Of a stretch of DNA of 55,645 bases, positions 30,649 to 38,153 are shown piece after piece. Origin of the DNA: Candidatus Delongbacteria bacterium (GTDB taxonomy: Bacteria; CAIWAD01); the NCBI GenBank assembly GCA_041675285.1, contig JBAYTZ010000020.1:1-55645 (forward strand), written 5' to 3'. The notes beneath the pieces were generated by a model. It was not told the DNA's origin. It saw only the letters and a list, made by a program, of their open reading frames with translations, and made no database searches. Both the position numbers and the translations under genes were made by a program. The stretch's first letter is position 1; every line of letters begins with the position of its first letter.

Positions 30649-32648
30649 TCGCAGGTGACCACCCATTCCGCCGGCGGGGCGACGCTGTCGCCGGGCGCCG
30701 GGATCTGCCGGGTCACGAAGCTTCCCGTTCCTTCGACACGCAGGTCGTGGTCGTAGGGGCTGAGGGCCTCCAGCGCGGCCCGCAGGCTGCGGCCGGTGAG
30801 CAGGGGCGGCTCCGCCGCCAGCGGGGCCGTGGGCTCCTCGGGGCGGGGCGCGGGCGCGGATTGGGCCGCCCACTGCAGCGGAATCAGCGGCCGCTCGCTC
30901 TTCTTGTCCAGCAGCAGGGCGCGCTCCATGATCCGGCGGAAAGCCGGGGCGGCCACCACGCCGCCGTAGATCGCGCCGCGCGGCGTGTCCACCAGGATGA
31001 TCCCGGCCAGCGGACCCTCAGGCAGCTCGGCGAAGCCGATGAAGCTCGAGAAGTATTCCTCGTGGGAGTAACCGCCGCCGGGGTTGATCTTCTGGGCCGT
31101 GCCGGTCTTGCCGCAGACCACCAGACCGGGGACGCCGGCCTGCTTGCCGGTCCCCGTCTCGACCACTTCGCGCATGATCTGCCGCAGCGAGGCGGCCGTG
31201 GCCGAGGACATGACGCGCCGGATCACCAGCGGCTCGCGCTCGATGACACGGTCGCGGCCCGTGGCCCGGCGCAGGACGTGCGGGCGCACCAGCACGCCGT
31301 CGTTGGCCACGCAGCCGTAGGCGGCCACCATCTGCAGGGCCGTCACGGCCACGCCCTGGCCCATGGCGATGTTGGCGAACTCCACCGGGCCCCAGCGGTG
31401 CAGGCGCATCAGCTGACCGCCCACCTCGCCTGGCAGGTCCACGCCCAGGCTCTGGCCGAAACCGAAATTGCGGCTCATCACGTAGAGGTCGCGGGGCGGC
31501 ATGCGCTGGGCAATCACCACGGAGCCGATGTTGGAGGACTTGGAGAACACCTCGCGCGCCTTCAGCGAGGAGTGGCCCCGGCGGTCGGAGTCGTGGATCA
31601 CGGCGTTCTTGACCCGATAGGCGCCGTTGTGGCAGGGGATGATCTCGTCCAGGTCCGTGATGGTGCCGTTCTCCAGCGCCGCGGCGAAGGTGATCAGCTT
31701 GTAGGTCGAGCCCGGCTCGTACTGGTCCGTGACACAGCGCAGGCGCGCGGCCTCCGGCGTGAAGATGCTCAGGTCATTGGGGTCCAGCTGGGGCCAGCTG
31801 GCCAGCGCCTTGACCTGCCCCGTGCGCGGATCCAGCAGCACGACCTGGCCGGCCTGGGCGTTGTGCTGCAGGACCGCCGCCTCCAGTTCCTCCTCGGCGA
31901 TGGTCTGCAGGCGCAGGTCGATGCCCAGCTCCAGGCTCATGCCGGGCTGGGTCTCCTGGCGCGGCCGCTCGCTGAAGGCGTGGCCCCAGCCCTTGGCGTC
32001 GCGCAGGTGGTACTCCTTGCCGTCCGTGCCGCGCAGCAGGCTGTCATAGGCCGATTCGATGCCGCCGATGGGCCAGCTCTCGGCGTTCAGGCAGCCCAAC
32101 AGGTTGCCCGCCACCTTGCCCTGCGGGTAAATCCGGTTGCCCGTCTGCTCCAGCCAGACGCCCGGCAGGCGGGCGTCGCGCACGGTGCGGGCGTGGACTT
32201 CGGTGATGTCCTTGGCCAGGGTCATGAAGCGCCGCGGCCGTTCGCGCCCCATCTCGGCGCGCAGGCTCTTCTCCAGCTCGGCCTTGCTGCAGCCCACCAC
32301 GGGGGCCAGCAGGTCCAGCAGGCGCGGGAAGCGGGCGCCGTCCTTGTGGTTCAACACGTCGCGCTTGAGCTGGGCCGGGTTGCAGGCCAGCAGGTAGACC
32401 TGGCTGAGCTCCACCGCCAGCAGGTTGCCCTCGCCGTCGGTGATGTTGCCGCGCGGGGCGCGCAGGGTCACCGTGGTGTAAAGCTGCTTCTCGGCGCGCT
32501 CCACCAGCCGCTCGCCCCAGAAGGCCTGCAGCACGGCCAGCTTGATGATCACCAGCCCCAGGGCGCAGAGGCCCAGGCTGCGCAGCACGGTGACGCGCTT
32601 GCTGTGACGCAGGGGCGATCCGCCCAGGCTGTCGCGCCGGGTCATCAT
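30645..32648 (-). CDS. ftsI: Septal transpeptidase FtsI / penicillin-binding protein 2 with PASTA domain
   Basis: Class B PBP that cross-links septal peptidoglycan. The 667-residue protein has one N-terminal transmembrane helix (LGLCALGLVIIKLAVLQAFW) and a PBP dimerisation domain (LRAPRGNITDGEGNLLAVEL). The transpeptidase has the catalytic EPGSTYKLITF (STYK serine), SKSSNIG (SxN) and CGKTGTAQK (KTG). A C-terminal PASTA-like domain (GRSLRAALEALSPYDHDLRV) and a Pro/Ala-rich linker follow. ATG 32648 overlaps the ftsL TGA. PASTA-bearing FtsI is typical of Gram-positives and several FCB and related phyla. Confidence 0.96.
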   Translation of the reverse strand: MMTRRDSLGGSPLRHSKRVTVLRSLGLCALGLVIIKLAVLQAFWGERLVERAEKQLYTTVTLRAPRGNITDGEGNLLAVELSQVYLLACNPAQLKRDVLNHKDGARFPRLLDLLAPVVGCSKAELEKSLRAEMGRERPRRFMTLAKDITEVHARTVRDARLPGVWLEQTGNRIYPQGKVAGNLLGCLNAESWPIGGIESAYDSLLRGTDGKEYHLRDAKGWGHAFSERPRQETQPGMSLELGIDLRLQTIAEEELEAAVLQHNAQAGQVVLLDPRTGQVKALASWPQLDPNDLSIFTPEAARLRCVTDQYEPGSTYKLITFAAALENGTITDLDEIIPCHNGAYRVKNAVIHDSDRRGHSSLKAREVFSKSSNIGSVVIAQRMPPRDLYVMSRNFGFGQSLGVDLPGEVGGQLMRLHRWGPVEFANIAMGQGVAVTALQMVAAYGCVANDGVLVRPHVLRRATGRDRVIEREPLVIRRVMSSATAASLRQIMREVVETGTGKQAGVPGLVVCGKTGTAQKINPGGGYSHEEYFSSFIGFAELPEGPLAGIILVDTPRGAIYGGVVAAPAFRRIMERALLLDKKSERPLIPLQWAAQSAPAPRPEEPTAPLAAEPPLLTGRSLRAALEALSPYDHDLRVEGTGSFVTRQIPAPGDSVAPPAEWVVTCE

Positions 32649-33013
32649 GGCCGCGCCTCCCGGGGCCGGCTCAGCCACTGCAGACTGCGGTCCCCGGCCA
32701 CCAGCGCGGGATCGGCCACGATCAGTCCGCGACCGCTGTCGGGCGGCCAGATCAGGCCCAGCTCGCGGCCGGCCTTCTCGATCTTGCCGAAGGCCGTGCG
32801 CGAGATGTAGAGCCCCTGCTCGATCTGCAACTCGCCCTCCAGCGAGGCGCAGATGCGCGTGGACTTGAAGACCTGGGTCTTCAGGTCGTCGGCCTCGACC
32901 ACCTTCCAGACCCGGAACAGCAGCACGGCCACCAGCACGCCCACGTAGGGCAGCAGGCGCCAAAAAAAGCCGAACTGCTCACGGATGCTGAGGGGCGGAA
33001 CGGGGCGTGCCAT
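32645..33013 (-). CDS. ftsL: FtsL-like division protein
   Basis: A 122-residue bitopic protein between rsmH and ftsI, the ftsL position. There is one transmembrane helix (LLPYVGVLVAVLLFRVWKVV, residues about 20-39). A predicted helical segment follows, with QVFKSTRICASLEGELQIEQ, and then the FtsL-like FGKIEKAGRELGLIWPP, matching the 'IEexArkxLGm' signature. It would act in the FtsQLB complex. Sequence similarity is weak, as usual for FtsL; the assignment rests on topology, motif and synteny. Confidence 0.75.
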   Translation of the reverse strand: MARPVPPLSIREQFGFFWRLLPYVGVLVAVLLFRVWKVVEADDLKTQVFKSTRICASLEGELQIEQGLYISRTAFGKIEKAGRELGLIWPPDSGRGLIVADPALVAGDRSLQWLSRPREARP

Positions 33014-33014
33014 C

Positions 33015-33950
33015 TCAGGCCTCCACTCGTTCCAGGACCCGCAGACGCGCGGAGCGGCTGCGGGGATTGCGCGCGCATTCCTCGGCCCCGGGAACCAGTC
33101 CCCGGCGCTCCAGCAGGCGGGCCCGCACGGGCAGCTCGCGGACGGGCAGGTGCCGGCTGCGCGGCCGGTCATCCTCGCCGGCCCAGAGCCGGAAGCTGGC
33201 CTTGACTCTGCGGTCCTCCAGGCTGTGGTAGGTGATCACGGCCAGCCGGCCGCCGGGGGCCAGGCGCTGGAAGGCGCCCTCCAGCCCGCGCTCCAGCTGG
33301 CCCAGTTCGTCGTTGACGGCGATGCGCAGGGCCTGGAAGAGCCGGCTGAGCAGGGAAAAACTGCCGCGAGTGCCGAAGCGGCCCTCCACCACCTGGCGCA
33401 GTCGGCCCGTGGTGTCCAGCGCGCCTTCGGCCCGGGCCTGCACCAGCAGCCGGGCCAGCTTGCGGGCTTCGGGCAGCTCGCCGTAGCGGAAGAACAGGTC
33501 GGCCAGCTCGCGCTCGTCCAGCTCGGCCAGCAGATCGGCCGCGCTGCGCTCCAGGCGGCGGTCCATGCGCATGTCCAGGGGTCCGTCGTGCAGGTAGGCG
33601 AAGCCGCGGTCGGGGGTGTCGACCTGATGGGAGGAGAGGCCGAGGTCCAGCAGCACGCCCTGGAAGCGGCAGGTGTCCCACGGCGCGGGCAGGCGATCCA
33701 GATCGCCGAAGCCCAGGCGCAGCAGGCTGACCCGTGAATCCCGCCCCAACACGGCTCGCTCCCCCTCTTGATTCGCGTGGGCGTCCTCGTCCCAGTCCAG
33801 CGCCAGCAACCGTCCGTCCGCGTCCAGCCGCTCGAGGATCGCCCGGCTGTGTCCGCCGCCCCCCAGGGTGCCGTCCAGGTAGAGCCCACCCGGGAAGGTG
33901 ACCAGACGATCCACCACCTCCCGCGCCAACACCGGCTCGTGGTACATCAT
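33015..33950 (-). CDS. rsmH: 16S rRNA m4C1402 methyltransferase RsmH
   Basis: Methylates N4 of C1402 in 16S rRNA. The 311 residues include HEPVLAREVVDRLV, the SAM-binding LYLDGTLGGGGHSRAIL, LLDLGLSSHQVDTPDRGFAY and DMRMDRRLERSAADLL. The C-terminal CARNPRSRSARLRVLERV is typical of the family. ATG 33950 overlaps the STAS gene stop (ATGA). In most bacteria it directly follows mraZ; here a STAS gene intervenes. Confidence 0.97.
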   Translation of the reverse strand: MMYHEPVLAREVVDRLVTFPGGLYLDGTLGGGGHSRAILERLDADGRLLALDWDEDAHANQEGERAVLGRDSRVSLLRLGFGDLDRLPAPWDTCRFQGVLLDLGLSSHQVDTPDRGFAYLHDGPLDMRMDRRLERSAADLLAELDERELADLFFRYGELPEARKLARLLVQARAEGALDTTGRLRQVVEGRFGTRGSFSLLSRLFQALRIAVNDELGQLERGLEGAFQRLAPGGRLAVITYHSLEDRRVKASFRLWAGEDDRPRSRHLPVRELPVRARLLERRGLVPGAEECARNPRSRSARLRVLERVEA

Positions 33951-34249
33951 CTGACGAAGAGGGCGGGCGGCAGCCCCTCGAGCGCATGCCGCCGGGCCGC
34001 TGGGGTTGGAATGCCGGAAAACAGGAGGCCGCGACCCTCCGGACGCCGCTCCAGCACGGACTTGAGCCAGCCGGCCGCTTCCGGCGAGCCCGCGTTGTCC
34101 ACGGAGCGGAAATCGAACTGGATGCGCCGGCCGCCGGGCATGGCGCGCAGGATGAAGGCCAGCTGCTCCACGGCTCCGGCGTCCAGGCGCCCCTTGAGCC
34201 GGAAGAGGTCCAGATCGCCGCGGCTGCGCTGCACGATATGCATGCCCAT
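33947..34249 (-). CDS. STAS-domain protein inserted between mraZ and rsmH
   Basis: The 100 residues fit a single STAS domain: LDLFRLKGRLDAGAVEQLAF, IQFDFRSVDNAGSPEAAGWL and GRGLLFSGIPTPAARRHALE. This matches the strand-helix order of anti-sigma-factor antagonists (SpoIIAA/RsbV) and MlaB-like proteins. The Ser in NAGSPEAAG sits where the phosphorylatable Ser/Thr of antagonists lies. It starts 7 bases after mraZ and overlaps rsmH (ATGA), so it is an integral dcw cluster gene. It may link division-gene expression to a partner-switching or lipid-related pathway; this is inference. No kinase or sigma factor lies nearby. Confidence 0.75.
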   Translation of the reverse strand: MGMHIVQRSRGDLDLFRLKGRLDAGAVEQLAFILRAMPGGRRIQFDFRSVDNAGSPEAAGWLKSVLERRPEGRGLLFSGIPTPAARRHALEGLPPALFVR

Positions 34250-34256
34250 GACCGCT

Positions 34257-34673
34257 TTACTCCACGTCCTGCAAGGACATTGATTTCTGGTATTCGTCGG
34301 GATTCCAGATCTGCACGCAGTTCATGAAGCCCGCGACTTTGACTTCGCCGCCCTTGTCCAGCCGGGCGGATTTGATCAGTTCCACCGGCACCTTGATCCG
34401 GCCCTGGGCGTCCACGGGCACCTCGAAGGCGCTGGAAATCTGGCGCCGGGCCAGGATGCGGTTGGCCATCACATTCATGTCCAAGGCCGTCAACTGGTTG
34501 CGCAGTTTGTGGTATTCTTCGGGCGTGTAGACAGCGACGCATTCTTCCCGGTCGCGCACGAGGTACACGATGGATTCGGGCTCGGGTGCCAGATCGGACT
34601 TGAAGGCGGCAGGGATTTTGACCCTCCCCTTCTCATCCAGGGCGTAGCTGTATTCGCCCATGAAGAACGGCAT
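34257..34673 (-). CDS. mraZ: Transcriptional regulator MraZ
   Basis: First gene of the dcw cluster; MraZ forms ring-shaped oligomers and represses its own operon. The 138 residues contain two AbrB/SpoVT-like repeats (MGEYSYALDEKGRVKIPAAF and VPVDAQGRIKVPVELI), each with the conserved D-x-x-GR. ATG 34673 has GAGGG just upstream; 34661 is an alternative without such a site. Repeated TGGG/GTGG boxes upstream fit MraZ binding. Confidence 0.95.
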   Translation of the reverse strand: MPFFMGEYSYALDEKGRVKIPAAFKSDLAPEPESIVYLVRDREECVAVYTPEEYHKLRNQLTALDMNVMANRILARRQISSAFEVPVDAQGRIKVPVELIKSARLDKGGEVKVAGFMNCVQIWNPDEYQKSMSLQDVE

Positions 34674-34691
34674 GCAACCCTCGCTGACCAC

Positions 34692-34741
34692 GAACTACCA
34701 CTTTTCGCCCCAAAAGTACGCTGATCATCCCCACATGTCAA
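34692..34741 (-). promoter_or_regulatory. mraZ/dcw promoter with possible MraZ boxes
   Basis: On the minus strand TTGACA (complement of 34736-34741) and TACTTT (complement of 34713-34718) are separated by exactly 17 bases, a good sigma-70-type promoter. TGTGGGGATG lies in the spacer, and TTTTGGGG, AAAGTGGTAG and TTCGTGGTC follow at 10-12-base spacing, resembling the repeated GTGG boxes bound by MraZ. Confidence 0.7.
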
Positions 34742-35073
34742 GCTCAAATGCAGCTTGTGCACACTTCTCTTGGGACCCGTCAAGCACACTTGTTGACTAT
34801 CAATCGCTTCTATTAACTGGACAGGCAGAGCATCAGCGGGGTTTTTGTGGTAGGACCGGGCCGGCGGGATTCGACCTCGTGCCACTGTCAGTTCTGGACA
34901 GCTGACCGGCAGGCGGATCTGGTTTTCCAGCAAGTGGTTGCGCTGCAGATTGCGTGAATTCGGCGCGCTCCGGCGGATTTGGAGCTTTCAAGCCAATTCG
35001 CATGGTTTGACGGGGATCGAATTCAGTGCCGGATCCGGCCGGCGTAGTGCGCCGGCCAAGCTGGGGAGGCCCC
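34742..35073. other. Divergent intergenic region between mraZ and the ArsR-type gene
   Basis: About 330 bases with no credible gene. It presumably contains the ArsR-type gene's promoter; a TTTGAC near 35006 is a weak -35 candidate. A GGCCGGCG / CGCCGGCC palindrome at 35037-35057, with a 5-base spacer, lies just before the gene's ribosome-binding site and could be its operator. Confidence 0.5.
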
Positions 35074-35616
35074 GTGTCCCAGAACCTGGACTCGTTGTGG
35101 AAAGCCCTGGCGGACCCCCAGCGGCGGCGGCTGCTGGAACTGTTGGCCGAATCGGATCAGGGCGTGCTGGAGCTGGCCGCCCACTGCGGACTCAGTCCCG
35201 CCACCATTTCCCACCATTTGCACGTGCTGCGCGCGGCCGGGTTGGCCGGTTACCGGCGCGAGGGCCGCTTCCGCGACTACTTCCTTCAGCCAGCAGCACT
35301 GGAAAGCGCGACCCACTGGCTCAGCCACCTGAAACAGCGCCGCGGCCGGCCGGGCTGGAACCAGGAGGCCTATCGCGAGCAGAGCCTGGCCCGCTACCTG
35401 CAGGGGCCGCGGCAGAGCCTGCCCGAGCACCCGCGCCAGCGCCAGGTCGTGCTGGACTGGTTTCACTCGCTGCTGGAACGGGATCGGTTGTTGAGTCTGG
35501 AGGAGCTGGAGCGGGTCTGGGGTCCCCATGCCCGCCCCTGGGAGCCGGTGTTGGAGGAGTTGCTGCGCCAGGGGCGCCTGCAGCAGCAGGAGCGCTACAT
35601 CCTGGTGTCGGACTGA
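35074..35616 (+). CDS. ArsR-family regulator with C-terminal DUF2087-like domain
   Basis: The 180 residues start at GTG 35074, which has GGGGAGG 4 bases upstream. The N-terminal winged helix is clear: LWKALADPQRRRLLELLAES, LAAHCGLSPATISHHLHVLR and AAGLAGYRREGRFRDYFLQP. No metal-binding cysteines of the ArsR type are present, so it is likely a non-metal regulator. The C-terminal part (LPEHPRQRQVVLDWFHSLLE and LEELLRQGRLQQQERYIL) resembles DUF2087, often fused to ArsR domains. It is one of the few plus-strand genes and is divergent from the dcw cluster. Its target is unknown; self-regulation through the 35037 palindrome is possible. Confidence 0.82.
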   Translation: MSQNLDSLWKALADPQRRRLLELLAESDQGVLELAAHCGLSPATISHHLHVLRAAGLAGYRREGRFRDYFLQPAALESATHWLSHLKQRRGRPGWNQEAYREQSLARYLQGPRQSLPEHPRQRQVVLDWFHSLLERDRLLSLEELERVWGPHARPWEPVLEELLRQGRLQQQERYILVSD

Positions 35617-35909
35617 GCCTCCTGGAAGGCGAACAGCTGGACGCTGTCGGGAGTCAGGCGGAAGTTCGGCGCGATCAGCTTGATCAGGCTGGCCACGTTG
35701 CGCTGCACGTTGTCCAGATCCTGGCAGGGGAAGGGCAGGGAGATGATGCGGCCGATGCAGTCCCGGTCCCCGATGCGCCGGACGAGCAGATAGTCCGGAT
35801 TGTCCAGGCGGAAGTACAGCTCCATGGCTTTCTTGCAGGAATCCAGATTCTCCTGCAGTTTCGGCGTGACTTCCAGTCCGACAAAAAGCTTGGTTTCCAG
35901 TCGATTCAC
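35595..35909 (-). CDS. Conserved-looking hypothetical protein
   Basis: A 104-residue frame from GTG 35909, with GGGG 6 bases upstream, to 35595. It reads VNRLETKLFVGLEVTPKLQE and LVRRIGDRDCIGRIISLPFP, then CQDLDNVQRNVASLIKLIAP. The mix of strands and helices suggests a small globular cytoplasmic protein, but I recognise no family. Its 3' end overlaps the convergent ArsR-type gene by 22 bases. It lies just upstream of the thyX-like gene in the same direction of reading, separated by 46 bases. Coding composition matches neighbouring genes. Confidence 0.6.
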   Translation of the reverse strand: MNRLETKLFVGLEVTPKLQENLDSCKKAMELYFRLDNPDYLLVRRIGDRDCIGRIISLPFPCQDLDNVQRNVASLIKLIAPNFRLTPDSVQLFAFQEAQSDTRM

Positions 35910-35955
35910 GTTGGCCCCTGATGCTGGATGGATCGGCACACGATTTGCAAATATA

Positions 35956-37482
35956 TCAAGCCGTCTCGCCGCCACCAAGGGCTGGCCGCCGGAGTTCCGC
36001 CCGGCGCTGCTCGCCCTCCCGCGCCCATTCCGCCGGTTCGTGGTGCACGCGCAGGAAGCCCGCCAGTTCGGGCAGCGCGCGGCTCAGCTGCGTGTGGAGT
36101 TCCTGGGCCGCCGAGCGGTAGGAGGGGTGCCCCGCCACGCCGCTGCGCAGCCGGATCAGGTGCTCGGCTTCGCGCAGGTTCATCCGCAGGACGAAGCGCT
36201 GACGGAAGGCCATGGGCACCAGGTAGGCGGCCGCCGCCGCGTGACCGGTGGACAGGTCGCGCCACAGCCCGGCCGCGCGCTCCAGCAGCTGTTCGCTCTC
36301 CTCCCGCCGCTTTCCCAGCAGGCCCGCCGGCAACTCCCAGCCCCAGCGGCACCCCAGCAGCGGCACCGTGGGCGTCAGCAGCCGGTGGCGCTGGAGGTCA
36401 CGGAAGGCGCCGTAGTCCAGGCAGAACTCCACGCTCAGCTGCACCTGTTCGAAGGCCCGCGGCGGCACCTCGTGTTCGCCCAGGCTGTCCAGGACCGCGT
36501 GCAGCAGGGTGGCCCGGCCCGCCACGCCCAGCTCTTCGGCCCGGCTGCGCGCTTCGCCCACGCCCACGCCGCGCCGCTGCACGAGCCAGTCCGCCACCAC
36601 GCGGACCGCCGCCTGGTCGTCCCACTCCAGCAGCCGCACGCGCGGCGGATCGCTCTCCGCCGGCTCCACTGACGGCAGCAGCGCGTCCAGCCGCTCCTCC
36701 AGCCCCGCCTGCCAGGCCGCGGGCCGGGCGTGCTTGAGCAGCACGGGCGTGATCCGCCGCCCCTCCTCCTCCAGCCGGTCCCCCAGCTCGCGCAGCTCCT
36801 GCAGGGCGTGGGCCCGCAGCTTGCGGATCAGGTGGGCCGCGCTGCGCGCGTTGCAACTCAGGCCCAGGCTGGTGCGCGCCCCTGCCGGCAGCAGGTAGCG
36901 CGTCGTGTCACACGCGGCGGCGTGCAGGGTCTGCTGCCAGGCCCGCGCCGGCAGACCCGCCGGCCGTTCGCGCTCCTGTTCCAGCTCGGCGCGGATCTCC
37001 CGGTAGAAGCGGCCGTAGGTCTCGAACAGGTCGCCCACCAGCCGCCGGACCTGTTCCTCCTGCGGCGCGCCGCACCACTCCTGCGGCCAGTGGAAGTGAT
37101 CCAGATCGAAGACCTGATAGCGCGAACTCTTCTCCGTGAAGGCCGCCAGCCGGCTGTCCTCCAGGGCCTTGGCCGCCAGGATGGACAGGCCCTCCACGGC
37201 GAAGTGCAGATCGGCGTGCTCGGCCACGCTGGAGTGCCCGTAGCCCAGCACCCACTTTTCGTGGAAGGCCGAGGCCTTGGCCTGGTCGAAGCCCGCCTGC
37301 GCGGCGGGGGCGGGCAGGCCGTCCTCGTCCATCAGCTTGAGCAGGTTTTCGCGGAAGCCCGCCGGACTGCGGCTCACCTGGGCGAAGAGCACGGCCACCA
37401 CCTCCGGCGGCAGCCCGTGCAGGGCGTAGACCGGCCGGTCCAGGTTGGTGACAAAGGGCGCAAGGCGCTCGGCAGGGGTCAT
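35956..37482 (-). CDS. thyX: Double ThyX-like protein (FAD-dependent thymidylate synthase, two tandem repeats)
   Basis: A 508-residue protein, about twice the normal ThyX length. The N-terminal repeat has YGHSSVAEHADLHFAVEGLS and RLAAFTEKSSRYQ (111-123), which aligns with the ThyX motif RHRTASFNEQSxRY but with RH replaced by DS. It also has LPAGARTSLGLSCNARSAAH. The C-terminal repeat keeps QRHR (364-367) but loses the downstream serine (LLTPTVPLL), and has MNLREAEHLIRLRSG. ThyX makes dTMP from dUMP using methylenetetrahydrofolate and FADH2. ATG 37482 has GAGG 5 bases upstream. Extended two-repeat ThyX relatives exist, so it may be active as a composite enzyme or be a diverged paralogue. No thyA is visible. 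Confidence 0.85.
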   Translation of the reverse strand: MTPAERLAPFVTNLDRPVYALHGLPPEVVAVLFAQVSRSPAGFRENLLKLMDEDGLPAPAAQAGFDQAKASAFHEKWVLGYGHSSVAEHADLHFAVEGLSILAAKALEDSRLAAFTEKSSRYQVFDLDHFHWPQEWCGAPQEEQVRRLVGDLFETYGRFYREIRAELEQERERPAGLPARAWQQTLHAAACDTTRYLLPAGARTSLGLSCNARSAAHLIRKLRAHALQELRELGDRLEEEGRRITPVLLKHARPAAWQAGLEERLDALLPSVEPAESDPPRVRLLEWDDQAAVRVVADWLVQRRGVGVGEARSRAEELGVAGRATLLHAVLDSLGEHEVPPRAFEQVQLSVEFCLDYGAFRDLQRHRLLTPTVPLLGCRWGWELPAGLLGKRREESEQLLERAAGLWRDLSTGHAAAAAYLVPMAFRQRFVLRMNLREAEHLIRLRSGVAGHPSYRSAAQELHTQLSRALPELAGFLRVHHEPAEWAREGEQRRAELRRPALGGGETA

Positions 37483-37512
37483 CTCGGCCTCATGCTTGGT
37501 ACATCCATCACT

Positions 37513-37670
37513 GGGACACGAAGGGCACGAAGACCGAAGAAGAGCACGAAGCGGAAATCGCAACTGGATTGAAATCGGGCAGAATACTCCTGACCGTTTT
37601 CCTCTCTTGTCATGCCTGCTCGCGCTTCGTGTTCTTCGTTCTCTTCGTGCTCTTCGTGTCCTCTGCGTCC
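37513..37670. repeat. Inverted-arm element, CACGAAG family
   Basis: The left arm (37513-37553) contains GGACACGAAGGGCACGAAGA with CACGAAG at a 9-nt period. The right arm (37621-37670) is the inverse orientation (CTTCGTG units). About 65 bases lie between. It fills the gap between the rlmH stop and the thyX-like gene almost exactly. Confidence 0.75.
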
Positions 37671-37679
37671 TTCCCCCGG

Positions 37680-38153
37680 TCAACCCCTGTGATAGGGCCG
37701 GCCGTCGCGGATCATCAGCGCGCGGTAGAGTTGCTCCAGCAGCACCAGCCGCGCCATCTGGTGCGTGAAGGTCATGGGCGAGAGGCTGAGCACCAGCCCG
37801 GCGCGCCGCCGCACGGCCTCGTCCAGGCCTTCCGCCCCACCGATGACGAAGCGGAAGCGGTTGCCGCCGGCGCCCAGCCGGCCCTCCAGCCAGGCCGCCA
37901 GCTCCGGGCTGCTCAGGCCGCGGCCCTTCTCGTCCAGCGCAACCAGCTCCTCGCGCGGCTCCAGCCCGGTCAGCAGGCGCTCGCCCTCCAGCCGGCGGAT
38001 CTCCCCCAGGGCCAGGCCGCCGTCCAGGGCCTCGGCCTTGTGCACCACGAGCTCCACCTTGGCCCAGGCCGAGAGCCGCGTGCGGTATTCGGCCTCGGCC
38101 TCCTGCAGCCACTTCTCCCGGCTGCGGCCGATCACGTGGAGGGCGAAATTCAC
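37680..38153 (-). CDS. rlmH: 23S rRNA pseudouridine(1915) N3-methyltransferase RlmH
   Basis: SPOUT methyltransferase acting on 23S rRNA pseudouridine 1915 of assembled 70S ribosomes. The 157-residue product (usual length about 155) shows LVALDEKGRGLSSPELAAWL, the knot motif FRFVIGGAEGLDEAV, and LSLSPMTFTHQMARLVLLEQ plus LYRALMIRDGRPYHRG at the end. It starts at GTG 38153, overlapping the rarA stop (GTGA). The stop is followed within 10 bases by an inverted-arm repeat. Confidence 0.96.
   Translation of the reverse strand: MNFALHVIGRSREKWLQEAEAEYRTRLSAWAKVELVVHKAEALDGGLALGEIRRLEGERLLTGLEPREELVALDEKGRGLSSPELAAWLEGRLGAGGNRFRFVIGGAEGLDEAVRRRAGLVLSLSPMTFTHQMARLVLLEQLYRALMIRDGRPYHRG

Noticed and set aside
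34742..35073. Possible LexA-type operator (CAGTTCTGGACAG)
   Set aside because: The half-sites do not match a known SOS box spacing, and no DNA-repair gene is adjacent.
37513..37670. Possible CRISPR array
   Set aside because: The units are only 8-9 bases, degenerate, without spacers of constant length, and inverted rather than direct; no cas gene is nearby.
35956..38112. 718-codon minus-strand frame extending thyX upstream
   Set aside because: The upstream extension is an alternative reading of rlmH and the repeat element. The natural start is ATG 37482 with a ribosome-binding site.
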